From positions 124,001 through 188,000 of the forward strand of contig NZ_JBNAGK010000003.1 of NCBI RefSeq assembly GCF_049803835.1: a stretch of DNA of 64,000 nucleotides, written 5' to 3'. The notes beneath the pieces were generated by a model, which saw only the letters and a program-made list of their open reading frames with translations, did no database searches and was not told where the DNA came from. Below are positions 7,351-15,698 of this stretch, one piece after another. Source of the DNA: Pacificoceanicola sp049803835. GTDB taxonomy: Bacteria; Pseudomonadota; Alphaproteobacteria; Rhodobacterales; Rhodobacteraceae. The translations under genes were made by a program, and so were the position numbers. Position 1 is the stretch's first letter. Each line of letters opens with the position of its first letter.

Positions 7351-7681
7351 CGGATTTCCTTTCCAGTCAGGTCAGTTGAGCGAGTTGAATGTGTCCCCCG
7401 GCGGCGTCCTTGCCCCGGGCCTCTTCAACCTGCCGATATCGGCGAAATCCTGCCATTCACGCCGACGTGTATAACGCGGCTGTCAGGGGATCACGGGCTT
7501 TCGTGAGACTGTGCATCTGCAGAAACTCAATGAAATCAGGGCCTCGCGCAAGGCGTCCGACAGGGTTCGCAACAATCCGAAGGGGTCCAGCGTGGGAATG
7601 TTACAGCTTTGCCTTGCGTAACCCGCAGGGCGGCCATGCCGCTCACGCAAAGCGCGAGGACTGTTACAGTCTTTTGGCACG
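7351..7681. other. Promoter region of the buf operon and thrS tail; no gene seen
   Basis: These 331 bases must carry the buf operon promoter (minus strand, next to 7350), but I could not identify convincing -35/-10 boxes. An octamer TGTTACAG is repeated near 7599 and 7662, and TTGCGT near 7613 can pair with ACGCAA near 7645 to form a long-loop hairpin. These might be regulator sites or part of the thrS 3' region. No open frame here has a ribosome site or codon pattern worth calling. Confidence 0.4.
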
Positions 7682-7711
7682 AAAAAGCCCCGGCCGTTTC
7701 GGGCCGGGGCT
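7682..7711 (-). terminator. Intrinsic terminator of thrS
   Basis: A ten-pair GC stem (7686-7695 with 7702-7711, six-base loop) is followed on the minus strand by a run of five T. It lies about 25 bases after the thrS stop codon. Confidence 0.9.
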
Positions 7712-7734
7712 AATGGTTGCGTCAGGTGCGCGGA

Positions 7735-9681
7735 TCAGGCGAGGTCGGGCGGCAGGGCGGCCTGACCGAGTTGGGCGACGATGTCGTCCAGCGTCGCGAC
7801 GCTGGTTTCCTTCTCGCCGAGGCGGCGGACGGTGACCGTGCGTTCCTCGACCTCGCGGTGGCCGATGGCGAGGATCACCGGGACCTTGCCGAGCGAATGC
7901 TCGCGGACCTTGTAGTTGATCTTCTCGTTGCGGATGTCGGCTTCCGCCCGCACGTCCGCAGCCTTCAGCGCCTCGACCACCTCGAGCACGTAGTCATCCG
8001 CTTCCGAGACGATGGATGCGACAACCACCTGACGCGGCGCGAGCCAGAAGGGCAGCTTGCCCGCATGTTCCTCGATCAGGATGCCGATGAAGCGCTCGAA
8101 GGAGCCGAGCACGGCGCGGTGCAGCATGACCGGGCGATGCTTCGCCCCGTCCTGCCCGATGTAGCTGGCATCGAGCCGTTCGGGCAGGTTCGGGTCCACC
8201 TGCAGCGTGCCGCACTGCCACTCGCGGCCGATGGCGTCGGTGAGGGTGAACTCGAGCTTGGGACCGTAGAAGGCGCCTTCGCCCTCGAGGATCTCGAACT
8301 CGTAGCCCGCCGCGTTGCAGGCATCGCCAAGCGCCTTTTCCACCCGGTCCCAGCTTTCCTCCGAGCCGATGCGCTTTTCAGGGCGCGTCGAGAGCTTGAT
8401 GGTCCAGTTGTGGAAGCCGAGGTCGTCGTAGATCCCGGCGAGGAACTTGATGAACTTCGCCGTCTCGGACGTGATCTGATCGTCGGTGCAGAAGATATGC
8501 GCGTCATCCTGCGTGAAGCCGCGCACCCGCATGATGCCGTGCAGCGCGCCCGAGGGCTCGTAGCGGTTGCACGAGCCGAATTCGGCCATGCGCAGCGGCA
8601 GGTCGCGGTAGGATTTCAGACCGACGTTGAACACCTGCACATGGCAGGGGCAGTTCATCGGCTTGAGCGCATTGACGGTCTTCTCCCGGGCATGGTCCTC
8701 GTCGACTTCGACGATGAACATGTTTTCCTGGTAGTTGTCCCAGTGGCCGGATTTCTCCCACAGCACGCGGTTCACCACCTGCGGGGTGTTGACCTCGACG
8801 TAACCGTCGCCGCGCTGCTTGCGGCGCATGTAGTCCTGCAGCGTGGTGTAAATGGTCCAGCCGTTCGGATGCCAGAAGATCTGACCCGGCGCTTCCTCCT
8901 GCATGTGGAAGAGGTCCATCTCGCGGCCAAGCTTGCGGTGGTCGCGCTTGGCGGCCTCCTCGAGCATGTGCAGATGGGCCTTGAGGTCTTCCTTGTTGCG
9001 GAAGGCCGTGCCGTAGATGCGCTGGAGCATCTGGCGATTGCTGTCGCCGCGCCAATAGGCCCCGGCGACGCTCATCAGCTTGAAGGCATCGGCGGGCACC
9101 TGCCCGGTGTGCTGGAGGTGCGGCCCCCGGCACAGGTCCTGCCAGTCGCCGTGCCAGTACATCCGGAGCGGCTCGTCGCCCGGAATGGCCTCGATCAGCT
9201 CGACCTTGTAGGGCTCGCCGCGGTCCTCGTAATACTGGATCGCAACCGCGCGGTCCCAGACTTCCGTCCGGACGGCATCGCGCTTGTTGATGATCTCCTT
9301 CATCTTCTTCTCGATCTCGCCGAGATCTTCCGGCGTGAACGGCTCTTCGCGGTCGAAGTCGTAATACCAGCCGTCCTTGATCACCGGGCCGATGGTGACT
9401 TTGACATCGGGCCAAAGCTCCTGCACGGCACGGGCCATGATATGGGCGAGGTCATGGCGCACCAGTTCCAGCGCCGGGGCCTCGTCCTGCATCGTGTTGA
9501 TGGCGATCTGCGCGTCGGCCTCGATCGGCCATTGCAGATCCCAGTGCCTGCCGTCCACCTGCGCCGAAATGGCCTTCTTGGCGAGGGACTTGGAAATAGC
9601 GGCGGCGACCTCGCCGGGCGTCACGCCCTTGTCGAAACTGCGGCTCGCGCCATCTGGGAATGTCAGGGAAATCTGGCTCAT
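7735..9681 (-). CDS. thrS: Threonyl-tRNA synthetase
   Basis: A 648-residue class II synthetase, the usual length, that charges tRNA-Thr in the cytosol. Order of parts: N-terminal TGS domain (FPDGASRSFDKGVTPGEVAA), an editing/SAD domain with HDLAHIMARAV and the CRGPHLQHTG segment, a catalytic core with motif 2 (RMAEFGSCNRYEPSGAL) and motif 3 (PVMLHRAVLGSFERFIG), and a C-terminal anticodon-binding domain. The ATG at 9681 has GAGGAG eight bases upstream. The frame stays open much further upstream, but that part overlaps the divergent transporter and is not coding. The gene is monocistronic with its own terminator. Confidence 0.98.
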   Translation of the reverse strand: MSQISLTFPDGASRSFDKGVTPGEVAAAISKSLAKKAISAQVDGRHWDLQWPIEADAQIAINTMQDEAPALELVRHDLAHIMARAVQELWPDVKVTIGPVIKDGWYYDFDREEPFTPEDLGEIEKKMKEIINKRDAVRTEVWDRAVAIQYYEDRGEPYKVELIEAIPGDEPLRMYWHGDWQDLCRGPHLQHTGQVPADAFKLMSVAGAYWRGDSNRQMLQRIYGTAFRNKEDLKAHLHMLEEAAKRDHRKLGREMDLFHMQEEAPGQIFWHPNGWTIYTTLQDYMRRKQRGDGYVEVNTPQVVNRVLWEKSGHWDNYQENMFIVEVDEDHAREKTVNALKPMNCPCHVQVFNVGLKSYRDLPLRMAEFGSCNRYEPSGALHGIMRVRGFTQDDAHIFCTDDQITSETAKFIKFLAGIYDDLGFHNWTIKLSTRPEKRIGSEESWDRVEKALGDACNAAGYEFEILEGEGAFYGPKLEFTLTDAIGREWQCGTLQVDPNLPERLDASYIGQDGAKHRPVMLHRAVLGSFERFIGILIEEHAGKLPFWLAPRQVVVASIVSEADDYVLEVVEALKAADVRAEADIRNEKINYKVREHSLGKVPVILAIGHREVEERTVTVRRLGEKETSVATLDDIVAQLGQAALPPDLA

Positions 9682-9825
9682 CGGCCATGCTCCTCGTCGT
9701 TTTGGCGCCCACGGAACGCCCGGTTGCGGGTTATGTGTGTTGCGCGTTGTGGCGGCGGGGACGGGGGCTGTCAAGCGGGCCATGGCGCATGCGGCGGCAT
9801 GGAGACACAGCGAGGTAAAGATGTC

Positions 9826-11070
9826 ATGACCGGCATCGCGAAAAGGCTCTACGGACGAGTGGCGGACACGGATGCGAAAACGCCACCGGAAGAGGCCCGC
9901 AATGCGCTGCGCCATATGGGCGCGCTGTCGATGACCAAGATCGCCGACGGGTTGATCGACCCGAAGCTGGTGCTGAGTTGGCTGGGGCAGGCGCTGGGCG
10001 CGCCCGCTGCCGTCACCGGCCTTTTCGTGCCGATCCGCGAGGCGGGGGCGCTGCTGCCGCAGATCCTGCTGGCGGGCGTGGTGCAGCGGACGGCGGTGCG
10101 CAAATGGATCTGGGTCATCGGCTCGGCGGGTCAGGGAATCGCGGCGGCTCTGATCGCGCTGGCCGGGATGACTTTGGAGGGTATGGCGGCGGGGCTGGCG
10201 ATCTGCGGAGCGCTGGCGATGCTGTCGCTCTGCCGGGCGGCCTGCTCCGTCAGTTACAAGGACATCCTCGGCAAGACCATCCCGAAGCGGCGGCGCGGCA
10301 CGGTGCAGGGCGTCGCAGGCAGCGCGGCCTCGCTCGCCGTGGTGGCCTTTGCCCTGCTGATGCTCTCCGGCGTGCTGCGCGAACAGGGGCCGGTCATCGC
10401 GGCCATCGCGCTGGCGGCGGGGCTCTGGCTCTGTGCGGCAACGCTGTTCTCGACGCTGGAGGAAGTGGCGTCTGAGACAGACGGGGCCGCCGCCCTCGAC
10501 CTCTCCCCGCTGCGAGACGATCCGGCCTTCCGGCTGTTCATCGCGGTGCGCGGCCTCTTGACCGTCACCGCCCTCGCGCCACCCTACTTCGTTCTGCTCG
10601 GCGGCGGTCAGGGGGCGTTGCAGGGGCTGGGCGCGATGCTTCTGGCCTCGGCGCTGGCCAGCTTCCTGAGCAGCTACGTCTGGGGCCGGCTCTCCGACCA
10701 CTCGGCGCGGCTGGTTCTCGCGCTGTCGGGGATCTGCGGCGCGGGCTTCGCGCTTCTCGCGGTATTGGCGGAGGTGTTCGGGTGGTCTGCCGCGCCTTGG
10801 GTCGTCCCGGGCATCCTCTTCGGCTTCATGCTGGCCTATCAGGGCGTGCGGCGCGGGCGCTCGGTCTACCTCGTGGACATGGCACCGGAGGACAAGCGCG
10901 CACCCTATGCGGCGCTGGCCAATACGGTGATCGGCGTGCTGTTGCTGGCGGTGGGTGCCTTAGGCGGGGCGCTGGCGCTGCTGGGGCCGGTGGCGGCGCT
11001 TTCGGGCTTTGCCCTCCTGTCGCTGGCCGGAGGGCTGCTGGCGTTTCGCTTGCGTGATGAAAAGGCCTGA
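9826..11070 (+). CDS. Major facilitator superfamily (MFS) transporter
   Basis: A 414-residue membrane protein with about 12 hydrophobic segments. It begins after a charged N-terminus (ARNALRHMGALSMTKIADGL) and contains VPIREAGALLPQILLAG, a basic loop GKTIPKRRRGTVQG between halves, and a second-half VWGRLSDHSARLV loop that resembles the MFS loop 2-3 motif. Substrate cannot be predicted. It is divergent from thrS, about 145 bases away. The ATG at 9826 is chosen by an AGG upstream; an in-frame ATG nine codons earlier (9799) is possible. The Tag-like gene follows about 70 bases later. Confidence 0.85.
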   Translation: MTGIAKRLYGRVADTDAKTPPEEARNALRHMGALSMTKIADGLIDPKLVLSWLGQALGAPAAVTGLFVPIREAGALLPQILLAGVVQRTAVRKWIWVIGSAGQGIAAALIALAGMTLEGMAAGLAICGALAMLSLCRAACSVSYKDILGKTIPKRRRGTVQGVAGSAASLAVVAFALLMLSGVLREQGPVIAAIALAAGLWLCAATLFSTLEEVASETDGAAALDLSPLRDDPAFRLFIAVRGLLTVTALAPPYFVLLGGGQGALQGLGAMLLASALASFLSSYVWGRLSDHSARLVLALSGICGAGFALLAVLAEVFGWSAAPWVVPGILFGFMLAYQGVRRGRSVYLVDMAPEDKRAPYAALANTVIGVLLLAVGALGGALALLGPVAALSGFALLSLAGGLLAFRLRDEKA

Positions 11071-11139
11071 TGTTCGGATTTTGTTCTTCCCATGAGCGCA
11101 GCCCTGTGGCAGCTTTCGCGCATCAGTGGAGGGACCGAG

Positions 11140-11811
11140 ATGCGCAGTTTTGACGAGATCCTCGCCATCGCCGCCGAGCGGAAAGGCGGGCGAGACGCGG
11201 TTCTGGACGGTATCCCGAAGCCGAAGACGGCGGAGGCACTGGCGGCCATCCCGGACGACCGCTGGCTGGCACAGTTTGCCCGGGGCATCCTGCAGGCCGG
11301 GATCAGCTGGACCGTGGTCGACAAGAAATGGCCCGATATCGAAGCGGCCTTCCACGGCTTCGACGTCGGGCGGGTGGCGCTGATGTCGGAAGATTGGTTC
11401 GACGAGTTGATCGCCGATCCGCGCATCGTGCGCAGCCCTCCGAAGGTGCGGGCAATCCAGGAAAACGCGGTGTTCATCGCCGAGGTTGCGAAGGCGGATG
11501 GCAGCTTTGGCCGCCGCATCGGCGACTGGCCGGCGGAGGATTTCGGCGGGCTGCTGGACTGGCTGCAACGCGAAGGTGCGCGACTCGGCGGGGCGACCGG
11601 GGCCTATGCGCTGCGGCAGATGGGCAAGGAGGGCTACATCCTGTCCGGCAGCGTGGTGGCGCGGCTGGTGGCGGAAGGGGTGATCGACAAGGCCCCGACC
11701 TCGAAAGCGGCAAAGCGGGCGGTGCAGGATGCGTTCAATGTCTGGAAGGCGCAGAGCGGTCTGAGCCTGACAGTGATCTCGCGTGTGCTGGCGCAGAGCA
11801 TCGACGCATGA
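11140..11811 (+). CDS. DNA-3-methyladenine glycosylase I (Tag)-like protein lacking the zinc site
   Basis: A 223-residue helical protein matching the Tag family core: QAGISWTVVDKKWPDIEAAF, then FDVGRVALMSEDWFDELIAD and RIVRSPPKVRAIQENA, the segments around the base-recognition pocket and helix-hairpin-helix. Tag excises 3-methyladenine from alkylated DNA. Classical Tag binds zinc through Cys and His residues at both termini; this protein has no cysteine at all, so the zinc snap is missing. It may be a divergent subfamily. The ATG at 11140 follows GGAGGG at six bases; upstream in-frame starts are weaker. It is probably transcribed alone or with the preceding transporter. Confidence 0.8.
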   Translation: MRSFDEILAIAAERKGGRDAVLDGIPKPKTAEALAAIPDDRWLAQFARGILQAGISWTVVDKKWPDIEAAFHGFDVGRVALMSEDWFDELIADPRIVRSPPKVRAIQENAVFIAEVAKADGSFGRRIGDWPAEDFGGLLDWLQREGARLGGATGAYALRQMGKEGYILSGSVVARLVAEGVIDKAPTSKAAKRAVQDAFNVWKAQSGLSLTVISRVLAQSIDA

Positions 11812-11867
11812 TGGTGACCAAAACCTTGGGCTGAAATTGTGTTCACCACCACGCCGGGCGTGTGCGG

Positions 11868-11962
11868 GGCATAGCCCCGCCCTACGGTCCGTTGTGTCTT
11901 TTTCCCGGCGTTCCGGGGGTGGAAGGACCTGCGCCGGTTCGAGTATTTGTGAAGAGAAGAAA
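11868..11962 (+). repeat. Composite dispersed repeat: GC hairpin plus CAAATACTC-type core
   Basis: GCGGGGC/GCCCCGC hairpin with CCCTACGG flank at 11870-11892, the same as behind bufA, followed at 11941-11959 by the reverse complement of the CTTCTCTTTCCAAATACTC core with two changes. It lies between the Tag-like gene and the hydrolase, at a gene end like most other copies. Confidence 0.65.
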
Positions 11963-12023
11963 GACCGGGACTTGGGTGTCCCGGTTACCCGCCTATGCTG
12001 GCGGCGGATTGGCAGGAGATGAC

Positions 12024-12761
12024 ATGGCCGAGACATCCCACCTCACCGGACCCCGGGGCGACCGCCTCGCCTATGCGTACACGCCCGGCAACGGGCCCTG
12101 CGTCGTCTTTCTTTCGGGGTATCGCTCCGACATGGAGGGCACCAAGGCGGTGCATCTCGAAGCCTGGGCGGTGGCGCGGGGTCGGGCGTTCCTGCGGCTC
12201 GACTACGCGGGGCACGGGGCGTCCGGCGGCGTGTTCGAAGAGGGCTGTATTGGCGATTGGGCGGCGGATGCGGAGGCGGTGATCCGGCATGTGACGGATG
12301 CTCCGGTGGTTATGGTCGGCAGTTCCATGGGCGGCTGGATCGCCGCGATCCTGTCGCAGCGGCTGCCGCTTGCGGGCTTCGTGGGCATCGCCGCCGCGCC
12401 GGATTTCACCGAGGACGGCTTCTGGGCCGGCTTCACCGAGGCGCAACGCCGGGCGGTGATGGAGCAGGGCGGGGTGGAACTGCCGTCCGCCTATGAAGAC
12501 CCCTACATCGTCACGCGCAGATTGATCGAGGACGGGCGGGAGCACCTGGTCTTGCGCAAGCCCCTGCCGCTGGACTGCCGCGTGCGGCTGCTGCAGGGGA
12601 CCGAGGATGAGGCGGTCAGCCGGGAGACAGCGCTGCGCCTGCTCGACCATATCGACGGCGCGGACGTGCGTCTGACCCTCGTCAAGGGCGCCGACCATCG
12701 GTTCTCCACGCCGGACTGCCTCGCGCTGATCGAAACCGCGATCCGCGAGGTTCTGGCGTGA
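12024..12761 (+). CDS. Alpha/beta hydrolase
   Basis: A 245-residue serine hydrolase of the alpha/beta fold. The nucleophile elbow is GSSMGG (serine near residue 100), preceded by the oxyanion strand VVFLSGYRSDMEG and the RLDYAGHGASGG loop. The acid is probably the Asp of LLQGTEDEAVS and the base the His of ADHRFS near the C-terminus. The set is complete, so it is likely an active esterase or thioesterase with unknown substrate. AGGAG lies five bases before the ATG. The next gene, another hydrolase, starts 15 bases downstream, so they form an operon that continues to the SnoaL-like and methyltransferase genes. Confidence 0.88.
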   Translation: MAETSHLTGPRGDRLAYAYTPGNGPCVVFLSGYRSDMEGTKAVHLEAWAVARGRAFLRLDYAGHGASGGVFEEGCIGDWAADAEAVIRHVTDAPVVMVGSSMGGWIAAILSQRLPLAGFVGIAAAPDFTEDGFWAGFTEAQRRAVMEQGGVELPSAYEDPYIVTRRLIEDGREHLVLRKPLPLDCRVRLLQGTEDEAVSRETALRLLDHIDGADVRLTLVKGADHRFSTPDCLALIETAIREVLA

Positions 12762-12776
12762 TCCGGGTGTGGTAAG

Positions 12777-13661
12777 ATGCGGTTCGACGCGTCCCGGATC
12801 GGGCCGGACCCGGAGGCATACCTCGCCGCGCAGGAGGCCCGGGTGCCGGGCATTACCCCGGGCGTGCAGAAGCGCATCCTGTGGGCCGGTGAGACCGGGG
12901 GGAAGACGGCGCTGGCGCTGGTCTACGTGCATGGCTTCTCCGCCACCTCCGAGGAACTGCGCCCGCTGCCGGACCGTGTGGCGCAGGCCCTGAACGCCAA
13001 TCTGGTCTTTACCCGCCTCACCGGCCACGGTCTGCCGGGCGAGGCCCTGGCGCGGGCCAGCCTGCTGGACTGGAAAGCCGACATCGCCGAGGCGCTTGCG
13101 GTCGCGGAGAGGATCGGCCAGCGCACGGTCCTCCTCGCCTGTTCCACCGGGGCAACGCTCGCGACGCTGGCGCTTCCGGAGCCGATGGGGCAGGCGGTGG
13201 CGGCGGCGGTCTTCATCTCGCCGAACTTCCGCGTGAAGGCTCCCGCCGCGCGCATCCTGACGTGGCCGCTCGTGCGCCACTGGGGGCCGCTGGTCGCCGG
13301 GCGGATGCGCGGGTTTGCCCCGCGGAATGCCGATCATGCCCGCTACTGGACCTGCCGCTACCCGACCGAAGCGCTGATCCCCATGGCCACCGCCGTCGCC
13401 GCAGCAGCCAGAGCACCGGTCGAGGCCATCGGCACGCCCGCGCTGATGCTCTACGACCGCGCCGATACGGTGGTCGACCACCGCGCGACAGAGGCGCTCG
13501 CAAACCGCTGGGGTGGTCCGATCCTGACACATCCTGTCAGTACTGGCGCCGAGGATGATCCCGATCACCACGTCATCGCCGGGGCGATCCTCTCGCCCCG
13601 CCAAACCGGGCCGATGGCGCAGACCATCGCCACATGGATCAAAGAGACCACAGGAGTTTAA
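12777..13661 (+). CDS. Alpha/beta hydrolase, carboxylesterase-like
   Basis: A 294-residue hydrolase related to monoacylglycerol lipases and Est30-like carboxylesterases: VYVHGFSATSEELRPLPD, FTRLTGHGLPGEAL, then the nucleophile in LLACSTGATLA (CSTG in place of the usual GxSxG), an Asp in LMLYDRADTVVDH and a His in DPDHHVI. The alanine-cysteine before the serine departs from the glycine normally at the first motif position but keeps the Ser. It follows the previous hydrolase closely and precedes the glyoxalase-fold gene by three bases. Natural substrate unknown. Confidence 0.85.
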   Translation: MRFDASRIGPDPEAYLAAQEARVPGITPGVQKRILWAGETGGKTALALVYVHGFSATSEELRPLPDRVAQALNANLVFTRLTGHGLPGEALARASLLDWKADIAEALAVAERIGQRTVLLACSTGATLATLALPEPMGQAVAAAVFISPNFRVKAPAARILTWPLVRHWGPLVAGRMRGFAPRNADHARYWTCRYPTEALIPMATAVAAAARAPVEAIGTPALMLYDRADTVVDHRATEALANRWGGPILTHPVSTGAEDDPDHHVIAGAILSPRQTGPMAQTIATWIKETTGV

Positions 13662-13664
13662 CCC

Positions 13665-14093
13665 ATGGACCAGCGCGTCAGCCTGATCACCCTCGGCACC
13701 CGCGACATTGAGGCCAGCGCCGCCTTCTACGAGGCCCTCGGCTGGCGGCGGGTGGAGACACCGGACGGTATCGTCGTCTTCGACCTCATCGGGCAGGCGC
13801 TGGGGCTGTATCCGCTCTCCGCACTGGCGAATGACATGGGGCTGGCCGAGGCCGACCTCAGCACCGGCGCCGCCACGCTCTCGCACAATCTCGCCACCCG
13901 CGAGGCGGTCGACGCGCTCACCGCGAAGGCCGAAGCGGCGGGCGCCACCATCCTGCGCGCCCCGCACGAAGTGTTCTGGGGCGGCTACATCGCCTATCTC
14001 AAGGACCCGGACGGTCACGTCTGGGAGTTCGCGCATAACCCGTTTTCGGCGCTCGGGCCGAACGGCGAATTCCGCTGGACCGGCTACGCCTGA
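13665..14093 (+). CDS. VOC (glyoxalase-fold) family protein
   Basis: A 142-residue protein with the paired beta-alpha-beta-beta-beta units of the vicinal oxygen chelate fold: SLITLGTRDIEASAAFYEAL at the start and GYIAYLKDPDGHVWEFAHN near the end, the latter with the family's Glu metal ligand. Members include glyoxalase I, dioxygenases and resistance proteins. No His is evident at the first ligand position, so metal use is uncertain. Start is three bases after the upstream hydrolase stop, so it is in that operon. Specific activity unknown. Confidence 0.88.
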   Translation: MDQRVSLITLGTRDIEASAAFYEALGWRRVETPDGIVVFDLIGQALGLYPLSALANDMGLAEADLSTGAATLSHNLATREAVDALTAKAEAAGATILRAPHEVFWGGYIAYLKDPDGHVWEFAHNPFSALGPNGEFRWTGYA

Positions 14094-14097
14094 TCCG

Positions 14098-14727
14098 ATG
14101 AAGCGGCCGCCGAAATCCATGCGCGGGCTGGAGGACCTCGGGCGGACCCGCCTGTCGAAACACTTCTTCCTGCGCGAGTTCCTGCATTCGGAAATCGGCA
14201 GCCTCCACGGCATCCCGAACATCCCTGAACGCCCGGACCTCGCCATCGCGCGGGGGCGGGCGCTGTGCCAGACCCTGCTCGACCCGTTGCAGGAAACCCT
14301 CGGGCGAATCTTCGTGCGCTCCGGCTACCGCTCGCCGACGCTCAACGCCTTCGGCAACGCGGCGGGCCTCAATTGCGCGCGCAACGACAACCCGCTGGAA
14401 TGCCACGTCTGGGATTTCCCCGATGTGCCCGTCGCCGGGGCCTCCGTGGTGATCCCGTGGTTCGCGGATCGCTACGACCAAGGCCGCGACTGGCGGGATC
14501 TCGCGTGGTGGCTCCATGACCATATCCCCTTCTCCGAACTTTGGGTCTTCCCGAAACTCTGCGCCTTCAACATCGCGTGGCGACCCGTGCCGCAGCGCCG
14601 CATCGACAGCTATATCGTGCCGAAAGGCTGCCTGTTGCGTCCCGGTGCCGAACCGGGCGAGCCGTCCGAAAAACGGGCTGCGCGCTACGCGGATTTCCCG
14701 CCGTTTCGGGGCATCGCCTGTCCGTGA
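14098..14727 (+). CDS. Conserved hypothetical protein, distantly like M15-family peptidases
   Basis: A 209-residue soluble protein without signal peptide. The segment FVRSGYRSPTLNAFGNAAG resembles the RSGYRSPxxN start of M15A D-Ala-D-Ala peptidase domains. A later CHVWDFPD could correspond to the His and Asp zinc-ligand stretch, and LHDHIPFSELWVFP to the C-terminal His region. The spacing is degenerate, so activity is doubtful. It starts four bases after the VOC gene and is the last of that tight run. I cannot give it a function. Confidence 0.6.
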   Translation: MKRPPKSMRGLEDLGRTRLSKHFFLREFLHSEIGSLHGIPNIPERPDLAIARGRALCQTLLDPLQETLGRIFVRSGYRSPTLNAFGNAAGLNCARNDNPLECHVWDFPDVPVAGASVVIPWFADRYDQGRDWRDLAWWLHDHIPFSELWVFPKLCAFNIAWRPVPQRRIDSYIVPKGCLLRPGAEPGEPSEKRAARYADFPPFRGIACP

Positions 14728-14829
14728 CGCCGCGCGATGCGACGAAATTAACCTTAACGCCCCCCGCCGGGTTGTCCGAATCCCGCCGGCTTGCCATGTA
14801 CGCCCTGAGCAAGGAGTGCAGGCAGCCCC

Positions 14830-15594
14830 GTGACCGCGAACCCGCCAGACGTGACCCCCCTGACCCTGCCGCAGCGGGAATGCCTCGTGCTGGCCGCCGA
14901 ATACCTCGCCCGGGAGATCCCTGGCGGCATGGAGCCAAGTGCGTTCGGCGCAAGCCTTCTGCCCCTGTCCCCGGTTTTCGACATCGGCGCCTGCGCCCTG
15001 GCGCGGCTCGGGATCTTCGAGGAGGGGCCGCGGAATGGCGTCTATGCCGTCGCGATCACGCCGGACCGCGTGCGCGCGCATCTCGCCCGGCGTGCGCTGA
15101 GTGCTGCGGACTTCGGCGCGGCGCTGCAGGCCTGGCTCAACCATGCGGCGGGCCATGCCCAGACCTTGCCGGATACCCGCGCCAGCTTTGTCCTGCCGGA
15201 TCTCCACGCCCGGATCGGGACCGTCCTGATGCGCCTCGGCCTGCTGGAGGCGGACGGCGGACGCGTGCGCTGGACGCAGAAGGCCGCGCCCTACATGCAG
15301 GAGGCGATCCTCTGGGACGACAAGGGGCAATGCCTGTCGGAAATCTGGCAGGCCCAGGAAGAGGCCGAGGCCCGGAACTTCTTTGCCGGGCTGCCCGCCG
15401 GGCTGGTGCAGGCGCTGCGCCGCACGGTCATCGAAAAGGGCGGCTTCGAGGGGCTCGATTTCCTGCGGCATCACTGGACGGAACACGGCTGGACCGAGAT
15501 ACGACAGGAAAATCCGGGCAATCTCAGCGACGCGGAGTTCCGGGTTAACTTTTTTACAACCTTCATAAGGTTAATCAGGGAAGGACGGGGCTGA
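14830..15594 (+). CDS. Conserved hypothetical protein
   Basis: A 254-residue soluble alpha-helical protein that I do not recognise. It begins at a GTG with AGGCAG upstream, contains no signal peptide or membrane segment, and shows a helix-turn-helix-like N-terminal half (DIGACALARLGIFEEG, later RIGTVLMRLGLLEADGGRVRW). The repeated RLG(I/L)(F/L)E unit suggests a duplicated winged-helix-like fold. The upstream gap of 100 bases contains TTAACCTTAA. No partner gene suggests its role. Confidence 0.5.
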   Translation: MTANPPDVTPLTLPQRECLVLAAEYLAREIPGGMEPSAFGASLLPLSPVFDIGACALARLGIFEEGPRNGVYAVAITPDRVRAHLARRALSAADFGAALQAWLNHAAGHAQTLPDTRASFVLPDLHARIGTVLMRLGLLEADGGRVRWTQKAAPYMQEAILWDDKGQCLSEIWQAQEEAEARNFFAGLPAGLVQALRRTVIEKGGFEGLDFLRHHWTEHGWTEIRQENPGNLSDAEFRVNFFTTFIRLIREGRG

Positions 15595-15698
15595 CCGGCG
15601 CCTGCGCCACCGCCACAGGCCCCACCCGTCCCTGACCCGTGGAGCAGAACGCCCATGACCGATCCGATCCGGCCCCGCGACCCGCGGGGCACCCGCCG

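Noticed and set aside
7717..10701. Very long frame on the plus strand opposite thrS, and an N-terminal extension of thrS to 10701
   Set aside because: High GC gives long shadow frames. The plus frame runs antisense to the well-supported thrS motifs, and the extension overlaps the transporter; thrS has a clear start at 9681 with GAGGAG.
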